NCBI RefSeq assembly: GCF_000143415.4
Contig: NW_003314316.1
Span: 730,311 to 794,310 of the forward strand
DNA: 64,000 bases
Source of the DNA: Selaginella moellendorffii
Taxonomy: Eukaryota; Streptophyta; Lycopodiopsida; Selaginellales; Selaginellaceae
Direction: 5' to 3'
Each line of letters begins with the position of its first letter. The stretch's first letter is position 1. Under the pieces are notes generated by a model. That model saw nothing but the letters and a program-made list of their open reading frames with translations. It did no database searches and was not told the DNA's origin. This document shows positions 54,240 to 64,000 of the stretch, in pieces. The position numbers and the translations under genes are program-made.

Positions 54240-56843
54240 CTTCATTATTTAATCAAGTCAACTAATAATTAGTGAAATTCTAAAATAATAATATAATATA
54301 TATTTTATAAAATATGTTACTAAAGAAATATAAGCTAATCTCAATTTTAGTTGGAAAAAGCATTATAATAAAATAATATTAGGAATTTTCATGTATTATT
54401 TTATGATCTTCTTTGAAATAATAATTATTACATTACATGTATTAAACCTATTAAAGTTTAATTTTTTTTACATAATCTCTCCATTTTTATTTTTATGTTT
54501 AACCCCTCCTTTAGAGAAAAAATTTTTTAGGATAAAAGGAGATGATTAAGAAATGATGGGAAGGATAAACCTTTGTGAAGAGGGCTAAAAGTTTTGAAAA
54601 ACTTTTTTTTCTATCTACTTATCTCATCCAGCTCTTTGGAGTCTCTTAGGTGGCCTGGTAATTAGTAGTTGTCTTGATCCTTGAAACACTAAAGCTAAGC
54701 TTTACACACAAACAACAAGCATAGTCAACAAGTTATATAAGGCTGGAGATCATTTGAGTCTCATTTCAATCTTACATAGCTGCAAAATTGAGAATCCAAA
54801 TCCAAACGTAGAGAGACAATGCAGCCATAAGTCAGACCCAAGCCTAATAACTAGTGCCTTATGCTTTAGGATTTCCAGTTTCTTCTTCAATCTTGGCAAT
54901 AATGCTCTTTCCCATGTGTTAAGGAACTGGTTTATCTTCCATTGCTCTTAACACTTATCCAGTCATGATGTGGACAATGGTCTCCATACCAAAAGTTGCT
55001 ACATAGTGCCTGACTAGTTGAGCTGGGAATCCATCACCCTTGAGCAGAGATAGGGGCTTTTAAGCACAATGATATTCTCTAAGTAGTGTGTTTCTTAACA
55101 AGTAGAAATCACTGTTTTATGTGTTGTTTTTCCTCTCTTTTATACTTTAGAATCTCAACATATACTTCTATACTTTCAACTTTCAAATGAAATTCATTTA
55201 ACAAAACATTTCATTTACCTAGTTACAACTCTTGTTCTTCATTAGCAACCAATTATTTTTCCTAATATATTTTGTCATTAGATATCAGTTTACAGGTTAT
55301 TAGTTTACAATCATTCCATCTTAGCATTAGCTTGTAATAAAAAATTATTGCTTACCTGCTCTAAGATTAATATAGTGAATATTACGGTTATAAAATATTC
55401 CTATTATTTTATAAATATATATATACTTAAAATATTTTTATCTAAAATTTATGTTTATATTTAACTTTTAAATATAAATATATAAAATAATATATTTTAA
55501 TAATAAAATCAAATAATATGGAATATTCTTTCTATTTAAAATCAATTTCTTTATATGGTAAAATACACTTTTCAATCAAATCCATTTACAAAAAATATAC
55601 TTTAGCATTATAAACAACTAAAGAGAATGACTTAAGTGATGGTCCATAAATATTTAAATATAGTTTCAATTGGTTAAGGTCTTGGGATATTTGAGATTAA
55701 GTGCCATTGGATTTGAATAATATTGTGTTGAGTAATCTTCCAGGAAATTTAAATTCAAGAGCTTATAAGCACAATTTATTTTGTTTCCTAGAATATCTTC
55801 ATCTGCTTGCCACTAAAGAGTTTACACCTTCTTAAGTTCACTCTAGCCCACATATCATATTTGTGGCCGGGACTCAAGTAATTTAGAGCCTTTATTTAAT
55901 GGCATTGAGCTCAAGTGGGTCACTCCATCATTATGGGTGCTTTTTGCAACACCAAACACTATTGTGCTTGAGCCTATACTATTGTTAGAGTTTGAATGGA
56001 CAAATCATATGATATTAACCTTTCATTATTCTTTATCAATCATAATAAATATAACCTCAGGAGAGTTCAAAGTAGAAGATTATTTATATAATTTATCACA
56101 TGAATACAGTATATATATTATTTATAGTCATTTTTAGACCTCTAATTGAATGGTAAATAAATTATTTTCTTAAAAATATTTTAATTGTGATATAGAATAG
56201 ATAACCTAATTAGGGTAAAGACCTATATTTATATATATATAAATGATATTTAATCTAAATTAGATAGTTTATATGCTACACTATTATAATTAGTATATTT
56301 ATCTTTGTAATCAATTAAATAGAACAACTTGAGAGAAATATAAAGGGAAATGGCAAAATGCACCCCCTTTCATAATTGATTAAAGGTTTTAGAATATTTA
56401 AGATTAAGTGTTTTTGGTTTGCATAGTATTGAGCTAGGTGACTTTTTAGAAAGTTTAAATTCAAGAGATTACATTTGGTATTAAAAAGGTTTTGGATTTA
56501 ACTTTTGTTAATTGTTTAGGGGAATTAATATGCATTGGTATTAAAGGGGTCTTGAATTCAATTTTATTGATTGGTTAGAGGAATCACACAACATATTGAG
56601 AATGATACCTAGTGGTTGGATAAGTTGTTAAAAGAGCAAGGCTCTCAGGATCTAAGTGTCCATTCACAAGTGTGTGAATTTATAGGGAAGCGTGGTAGAT
56701 TGTAAATAAAAATAACAATTCAAAAAATAATCTATAGGGTTTACATATAAAGGGAAAGGGCCCATAAATAGGAATGCACCCCCTTTTCCATTCAATTAAG
56801 GTGTTTTAAGATATTTGGGATTTGGGTTTTGAGCAATATTGGT
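54240..56843. other. AT-rich repeat debris, no gene seen
   Basis: Contains degenerate dispersed copies of one motif series, with TTTAGGATATTTGAGATTAAGTG-type blocks near 55680, 56385 and 56810, each followed by GGTTTGAATA..ATTGTGTTGAG or its variant. No coding ORF. The family was not identified. Confidence 0.45.
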
Positions 56844-58000
56844 TGTAGCACATATGGTTTTTACCTTTATCCTATGATGATTTACTATAGAATAACCACG
56901 AATCAGAACTTAAACCCTCTATGTGCCACATGTCATATGCTATATGCCATATGCCACATATCCAAAGGATAGTGGTGCGAAACCCAAATTTCAGAGCCTT
57001 GGGCCATTGAACAAAAAGCCGGTGCCAAACTCCCAAGTATGGAGCCAAGGAGCAATGACACTAAAGCATGGAATGACTCTCGAGCTTACAGCCCAAAGAG
57101 TGAAGGGACAAAAGCATGGAACAATTTGGAATAGTCTTAGAGAATACAACATCCCAATGCTAAGACCAGCACACAAAATATAGCCAAATGGAGTTTGGCA
57201 CTGTTCAACATACTAGTGGTCCAATGCGAGGATATGGGTGCTCCATCAGCTAGCATGGTGTGGAACTTGGGTTTAGACCTAAGTCGAACGTAGAACAAGG
57301 ATAGGCACACAAGCAGGAGCTAAACTATGCCTCAAGTTGGTCAACTATACTCGACCTACCCACTATCCCTACTATACATTTAGAACTTCTTATAGCAACC
57401 CCCCCCCCCCCCCCCCCCCCCTTGAAGAACACATGCTTTGAGTTTTCACTATAAGCCTCCCTTAGTATCAGGAGTTAGTCTCTGGGACAAGCTCAAAACT
57501 TATTAAATATAGAATGTCTCTAAATTGTGAATTTCGACATAGAACGAACACTATTATGTTCAGGACAATTTGTACATTCCATAAATATGCTAAATGAGCA
57601 AATTTAGACACTTTTCATAAATAACATTTGGGACCAAAATGAGACTAACACAAAGGGCATGATAACGAAGGTGTTTGGCAGATATGGTAAGCTATCATTT
57701 AGCAAATATTGACGGACCAATCTCAATATTGCGGGGGTTCTTGATACTAGCAAGTGAAAGCCAATGACACAAGTTTATCAAACTATGCCGAGTATACTCA
57801 ACAAGAAATACATAGGGTTCTTACTTTATGTTTATTCAATTTAAGTGCATGGTCATTGATCAAGTTTTTCAACTAGCTCAAGTGGGAATTGATAACAGGT
57901 CTAGCAATACTAACCTCCTGCTGTCGTGGTAGTAAGGAAAGAATATCTAAAAGGACTAGCCGACAAGTAACTTTCGATACCCGAAATGACAATTGTGACA
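56844..58000 (-). mobile_element. LTR of family B, minus orientation
   Basis: On the minus strand it begins TGTCACAATTGTCATTTCGGG right after a polypurine tract (AAGGAGGGGAAAG, 58001-58013) and ends GTGCTACA. Its outer parts align to the LTR at 61264-61962 in opposite orientation. It is about 450 bp longer through a middle segment holding a poly-C run (about 57397-57420) and sequence resembling the LARD LTR. The polypurine tract makes this the 3' LTR of a minus-strand element extending rightwards. Confidence 0.7.
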
Positions 58001-61000
58001 CTTTCCCCTCCTTAATGCATACTCCAATGTAGACCACTGGCAAGGAAACAACTCTAGAAAAAGTTCAACATGATCATATTATGTGAGAAATGCATCAACT
58101 TAAATGAGTGAAGGGAACCTTTTTGTTTAACACGAATGCACTACCAACTTAGACACCTTTCGGCCGTCGTCGACAAGGAAATGACCAACAGAGTTAACCA
58201 CCCTTGTTACTCTAGGTGTCACTTAGCTTACAAAAGTGTGATATACAAAGACATAGAGAGAGAATCTAGAGGCCCTAACCCTTTTAAACAAAGAAACTAA
58301 ACCCGTCAGTAAGGTTTAGGGTTGTTTACATAGTCACAATAGGCAGTTAAAGTTGTTTACATAATCATGCCCTTTTTAAATGAAATAAAGAACATTAACA
58401 GAGAGGTGGGTGATGTGACCAGTTTACAATAGCTACCCTATGACTAAAGATTTCATCATGCATATGAAGTGCCAAAGCTAGTTTGCCTATACTGGCCCAA
58501 ACTCAAAGATTAATAGATGGACAATATCAAAGTTATAAACAATGATAACTAAGAGACTTAATTATTAGTGAAGAAAGTTTAGATTAGAATACAAAAGTAT
58601 TCTAAGTAAGTTATCATCTGATAAATAAGTATAATAGTATAGGAACCACCAAGATCACCAGAGTTGGAAAATATTGGATTAACCATTCAATAATATTCAA
58701 TAGCCCATGTATCATCAAGAAAACTTAATGATAAGACTATGCTATCAAATATTGCAGATAGCATGCTAAACAACTTATAAAAAACAGCTCAAAGAACATA
58801 AAGTATCATCAACTAATAAGCAAAATGCTTGTGAATGTATTACCCGAATAAAATAATATCCGAATTTATCAAAATTAACTCGAGCAACAATCAACAGAAT
58901 AGAATGAATGCCGTGAGACTAACAAACACTCATTTAAGCTAACTATTGCATTAGTCAAGTTGAATAAATCCTAGTCAATAATACTAAGGAACCAGAGTTG
59001 CTCAAGCAAGTGTCAGCAACATCCTACCAATATCTCAATCCAAAGATCAATCCAGAGCAAATCACAAAGAATGTGTGGTAATGAGAAAAGCCATAAACTA
59101 TCAAAGAGAACAACTAACCATGATGAAAGACCATAAATCATCCTATCAATAAAGAGATGCATAATCATCATCGAAGAAAGAATCCACCATCCCGAAGAAT
59201 GTCACATCATTTTACATCAACAATAACTAAACAAATCTTTTAATGAGAACAATTAACTATCCCAAGATAATAGTCATTTGTTGCCAAATGCAAATACTAA
59301 CTTCAACATCGAAGCTAATGAGCTAAAAATGCCTTCTTTTAACAACTCCTAACAAATGGAACAATAAGCATGAAAACTCAAAAAACCAAAAGCTCAAAGA
59401 AGTCTATAGCTAAGTCTTGCTTAATAATGATAACGAGTTTTGCATGAACTAACTTCAATGCTAAAGAAGAAATCATGGTACATCCTATAATATCCTTCTC
59501 AACACATCCATAAACTAAACTTCATAATGTAAAGTTAATAAAGAGCATGTTTACATCAATCCAAAAGTCAAGTTATGCTCAACAAGTGGTCATCTAATTG
59601 ATCCTCCATGAATCCATTTATAACAAGTCGTAACTCACTTCATAACAAGTATAACAAGAATCATCAATAATCAATATATTCCAACTTAAATCTAACAAGG
59701 ATTCAAACATTCTAATATCAATCACTAACTTTTCCTCTCGTAAAGCTAATATAATCCACAACTAAATCACTTTTCAAGGAAAAGCTCAAAACTCAACCTC
59801 GACCAAGCAATCTCGTGTAAAACATAATTAACTCAACTTGCCACTTAGTTCATTTGAACCTCAATACAATTGCTAACTAGCAAATGCACGGATACTGATA
59901 ACACAAAGTTATAACCAAAGCATCAACACTATTTATATCAAGACTAATGAAACAATATTAATTCTACAAAGAGACATTTCATCCCACTTGAATCTCAACC
60001 ATAATAATGTCAACAACAAGAACAAATGGCTTAAATCATATAATAATACGGCTATAGAACTCAATTCTCCCCTTCTTTAGGAATGTCATCCAAGTCATAA
60101 CCAAAACTTGGAAACACTATTTTCACATCATCCTTAGTTTCCCATATACATCACTTTAATGCTATCAACATTAGGATAAAGCTAAAAGAAAGCAAAAGTG
60201 AATCACCACTCAAAACTCTCCTTTACCAAGCTAACCAAAGTCAAAGATACCTTAGTTAGTATCTTAGACCAAACCTTCAACAAACTCAGTTACAAATAAC
60301 ACATCATCAAGGAATGATTTACCACATCCAAGACTCAATGAAATCCAACACTATAGACTAAACGTAATTAAATGACATCGTCAAAGGTAGAATTGATATG
60401 CTAACATGGAGAAATCGTGTAAGTCTAATAACACAATCCTTTGCAACACCATCTAGTAAAGCAAACCCATCACCACTAAATCATCATCGAGCGAAGCAAG
60501 TGTCCTTAATGAAGTTTACAAGCAATCACTAGTCACAGAGCAACTAACAATCACCTTTTAACTTGCTTTCATAAGACCTAAACACTAAACTCACATCATT
60601 AAGTTATATACTTATGTAATATGAACGTAATACCCCAAATATGAGATATTAGCTCATGGACAAGTATGAACTAAGTGACCACTCGAATCCAACTCAACTG
60701 CAATAAGTTCACTAATGTGTTTAGACAATAGCTCTGAGCATGCCTTGAAGAGGTTAGTTATGCATGATCAACACTTAATTGAAACTAAAGTATAGACCAT
60801 GAGATGGACTCATATTGGTATACAACCTTCTTATAAATAAAGCTATAGTATGGGTACCAACATTTCAACCTCAAACAATTAAGTTAAATATCACCATCCT
60901 TAGCCAAGACACAAAATTACCAAGGCCAAATCAAGCTTAGTGAAAGCTCACTATTTTTATAGAGTTTAATGAAATACAAGGTGCAACCTACCACCAAACA

Positions 61001-61263
61001 TAATGTTATAGAAGAAAGGCATAAGGGTCACCTTTCTAGAAAAGTGTAATAACCACTTTTCTACATCAATTTCAAACTCTATTCAACTCAATTGTATTAA
61101 CTCCAAAGATTAGCATCCTTTTCGGGCTGCATCATACAAACTACTTACTAAGATTTAAGCCAATTGAAGTCAACTCCAACCCCTTCACTAGTTTGTACTA
61201 GCTTACGAAAATGAAATGGTTTTTGAACAAAGTGACCAATAAATTAACCATTAGAAAAGTCTA
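58001..61263 (-). mobile_element. Non-coding internal region of family B element
   Basis: AT-rich, with no ORF of 60 codons or more. The segment 60147-61255 is colinear with 9613-10713 in reverse complement, so it is a repeated sequence. Any gag-pol has decayed beyond recognition or the family never coded for one. Confidence 0.6.
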
Positions 61264-61962
61264 ATGTGACTAGAGTCTAAAGTCGAATGTGACTTCGGGT
61301 ATCGAAAGTTACCTGTCAGCTAGTCCTTTCGGATATTCTTTCCTTACTGCCACGACAGTAGGAGGTTGGTATTGCTGGACCCGTTATCAGTTCCCACTTG
61401 AGCTAGTTGAGAAATTGGTCCAAATGTATAGTAAAGATTGTAGGTAGGTCGGGCATGGCTGACCAACCTAAGGCATAGTCTAGCTCCCATTTGTGTGCCT
61501 ATCCTTGTTCTGCGTCTGGCTTGGGTCTAACCCCAAGTTCCATTCCATGCTAGCTAGTGGAGTACCTATGTCCTTGCTTAAGCCACTAGTATGCCGAAAT
61601 AGCGCCAGACTCTATTTGGCTCCATTTTGCATGTTGGTCCTGGCATTGGGATGCTGGTAATTCTAGGACTGTTCAAAGTTGCTCCGAGCTCTTGTCCCTT
61701 CGCTCCTTGGTCTATATGCTCGGGAGTCGTTCTGTGCTCTAGTGTTAATGCTCCTTGGCTCTATGCTTGGGAGTTTGGCACTATTCCTTCGTTCAATGGC
61801 CCAAGGCTCTGAACTTTGGGTTCCACGTCACTATCCTTTAGACATGTGGCATATGACATATGGCATGTGTCACGTGGCATAAAGAGGGTTTAGGTTTTGC
61901 TTCGTGGTGTTATCCTATGGTAAATCACCATAGGATAAAGGGTAAAAACCATGTGCACTACA
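61264..61962 (+). mobile_element. LTR of family B, plus orientation
   Basis: Inverted relative to 56844-58000, sharing long blocks such as TCGGGTATCGAAAGTTAC and CCTATCCTTGTTCTGCGTC-like sequence. It ends GTGCACTACA, directly followed by a PBS. The left boundary is approximate: TGTGAC at 61264 or 61288. Confidence 0.7.
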
Positions 61963-61976
61963 TTTGGTATCAAAGG
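61963..61976 (+). other. Primer binding site after the family B LTR
   Basis: TTTGGTATCAAAGG immediately follows the LTR end CTACA. It matches the TGGTATCAGAGC initiator-tRNA-Met PBS at most positions and shows that this LTR is the 5' LTR of a plus-strand element. Confidence 0.68.
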
Positions 61977-62808
61977 ATACGTCTCAGCGAGTGTTATCCA
62001 ATGAGATTGGGCAACTAGTCTCATTGCATACGCAGAGATGAAAATGATGATCCGAGTGGGTACATGTTTGGGTGCTAAGACTTCACAATTGTTCCTTAGA
62101 TATGGATATTATTACCTTGTTGTTCCATATTATGTGAGCCTGCTCTTGGGCTCATAAGATGGATGGAGTTGTACTAGTTTGCATGAGTTTGAGCTTGGGC
62201 TCATGCGTGAGGCATATTAGCAACTTGAGGATATGCTTTGAGTTGGCAGGATTAATGTTAACCTATCGGTTTCCATGAGTTGTTCCATATACCGTGGGTG
62301 AAAGTAAACCTTCCCTGGGTTTGCTATGAGTGGTAAATAGGCTAGTTTGTAGCTGTTTAGCATGGCACTAGTGGATCCTTCCTAGGCATAATTACAAGTG
62401 GATCAATCTAGACTATAGAGATTAGTTTATTGGTTCAAGTAATCATTGCCATGCTCTCTTATAAACTTTTCTTGAATTGGATTGAAGGTAGTGTGAAAGA
62501 AAGCTTGAGGTTTAGTCAAGGATGAGATTGAAAAGAGAGTTGTCAAAGATGAAGGATCAAACACGTAAATCATCTTCTCTTCTTGAAGAGATGATTCGCA
62601 ACGAGGTGTGACTCATTGCTCGTGTTCACGGTATGTAATCAAGAGTCTCTATCTTGATGCATATTGGAAATGATGGTCTTACAAATGGTGAGTTGTGGGA
62701 TGGATAATGGTGAAACGCTAAACCATTTTGTCTAGGCTTGTTGTTTGAAGACTTGAGTTACAATGCTCAATTCTTTTCCAAGGAACGTTGTTATTACTCC
62801 TTGAGTAG
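61977..62808 (+). mobile_element. Start of family B internal region, plus orientation
   Basis: Sequence after the PBS, up to the TRIM insertion. No coding sequence recognised. Confidence 0.45.
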
Positions 62809-63255
62809 TGTAGTGCACCTTATCTCTCTCCCCTTAAATCAACTGAAAAAGGGGCAATTGCTTGATGAGAGAGCCCTTAGTGGCTATTTTATCCCCATTT
62901 ATCCCCCAAGGTTCCAAGGATCCACGGTGACAGTATATCCAAATCTTATCCCATGATCATATGCATTACACTCACCCCCCCTTCAGAGATGTCAATGTCC
63001 TCATTGACTATTGACTAACAACTCCTACTGAGCCAAGGGGAACCAGCACCTCCATTTCCACACTAAATCTACCAATCCTTCTATTGTGTAAACCAGCTAT
63101 TCAATGTAAGGCCCGTGCTATTTGCTCCGATACCAACTGTAGCGCACTTTATCTCTCTCCCCTTAAACCAACTGGAAAAGCGGCAATTGCTTGATGAAAG
63201 AGCCCTTAGTGGCTATTTTATCCCCATTTATCCCCCAAGGTTCCAAGGATCCACG
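62809..63255 (-). mobile_element. TRIM (miniature LTR retrotransposon), interrupted by a LARD LTR
   Basis: The left LTR at 62809-62970 (162 bp) runs on the plus strand from TGTAGTGCACC to GCATTACA. The right LTR starts at 63138 (TGTAGCGCAC) and is cut after 118 bp. The interior of only 167 bp holds just the two priming signals: on the minus strand, PBS TTGGTATCGGAGC (63125-63137) and polypurine tract CTGAAGGGGGGGTGAG (62971-62986). This is the defining layout of a terminal-repeat retrotransposon in miniature; intact length would be about 490 bp. Confidence 0.85.
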
Positions 63256-64000
63256 TGTAAGTGACTAAATTTTCCATTTTACTTTAGTCACTTAACCACA
63301 CTTCCAACCACTTAGAGGAGTCTCACTCACAACCTCCACGAGTCCTATTTCAGACTTGGGCTTGCTAGCCCCGAGAATGGCATCCCCGCCATTCAACTTT
63401 TGCACTTGGTCCAAGTGCTCCACGTGTCCGATCCCATGACCGACACCCCAAGGTACCACCGACATATTAGCCCGTTACGCTAAGGCCATGCCCCTTTACC
63501 TTGATCACACCGGTGGTCTAACACCACCTGCATCACAGTCCCCTCTCTCAAGGACTGGGACATCCGTCCATGAGTGATCATTCCAGGTCCACTCCTTAGC
63601 ATCCTTAGGATGCCCACAGACATGGGGAATAGCCTTCCCCAATATCCCTTTTCCGGTCTTCATCAAGTCCCTTTCTACCCATGGCCGTGTTCACCAACAC
63701 TACCACTAGATCGAGGCCCACAGGCCCGACCACTACACCAGAGGACTACTCCTCTTCCTTTCCACAGTCTAGGCCTTTGGGACAACATTTTGGAACACCG
63801 TGGCCCTACACAGGCCTCATGGTACTCTCCCTGCCTTCTGCCTTTGGGTGCTCTAGCCATGGGCTTAGAGCGAGGTTCCGTTGAGCCACACCAGGTATCC
63901 AAGTAGGTAGTGCCACCCACACTTAGACTGGGAGCATCGGCCAGTCGATCTCCCGGGGGAACTAGAGCCGGCTCTTGAACACTTCACCAAGCTACCCCGC
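63256..64000 (-). mobile_element. LARD-like LTR, copy 4, truncated by window end
   Basis: Starts TGTAAGTGACTAAATTTTCC and follows the LARD LTR at 30397 and 36269 base for base, with moderate divergence, to the window's end. It is inserted in the right LTR of the TRIM after ...GGATCCACG. Short ORFs here (63574-63906) are fortuitous. Confidence 0.85.

Noticed and set aside
57397..57420. Poly-C run (and poly-G at 2540-2561) as functional G-quadruplex or telomeric sequence
   Set aside because: Single homopolymers within decayed LTRs; homopolymer length is also error-prone in assemblies.
63574..63906. 110-codon ORF near the window end
   Set aside because: Lies wholly inside LARD LTR copy 4; the corresponding frame is not kept in the other LTR copies.

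Overview
This is nuclear DNA from a compact plant genome, most likely the lycophyte Selaginella or a close relative. That is an inference from gene content (PAL, plastid ADP-glucose pyrophosphorylase, peroxiredoxin Q, PPR, ATG9, a SWEETIE-like HEAT protein), very short introns (mostly 46-60 nt), an intronless PAL, and GC-rich gene islands sitting in AT-rich retrotransposon debris. There are no bacterial features and no CRISPR array.

Layout. 1-4580 is a nested transposon block: a degenerate Ty3/gypsy remnant (minus strand) broken by a non-autonomous LTR element (plus strand). 4731-8600 holds a CGR1/CCDC86-like gene with a frameshift and an intronless PAL with its promoter. 8700-11955 is transposon debris. 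12266-26615 is a dense gene island: PPR, ClpX (+), ATG9 (-), ADP-glucose pyrophosphorylase small subunit (-), F-box (+), a dead peroxiredoxin Q copy followed by an intact one (+), and an FCP1-like phosphatase (-). 26965-39567 is a gypsy element split by a clean LARD-like LTR element that still has its TSD (CTACC), PBS and near-identical LTRs. 39662-52982 is a second island: zinc-free MDR oxidoreductase (-), dCTP pyrophosphatase (+), an 8.4-kb HEATR5/SWEETIE gene (-), and a pathogen-related-protein gene (+). 53292-54203 is a solitary AT-rich secreted bulb-type lectin gene (-). 54240-64000 is AT-rich repeat territory with two inverted LTRs of one family, a miniature TRIM element, and another LARD LTR inserted into that TRIM.

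The genes do not form one pathway. They are independent housekeeping and metabolic genes: starch synthesis, phenylpropanoid entry, autophagy, mitochondrial proteolysis, nucleotide sanitation, antioxidant defence and membrane trafficking. Exon structures were read by hand from splice sites and protein conservation. Those given as coordinate lists keep the frame throughout; the SWEETIE gene is mapped fully only at its ends.

Most notable: a Val at the PAL aromatic-specificity position, the recent nested LARD and the TRIM, two GC-AG introns with the same donor, an intron grown by tandem duplication of its own splice donor, and the AT-rich lectin with an unrecognised N-terminal domain.
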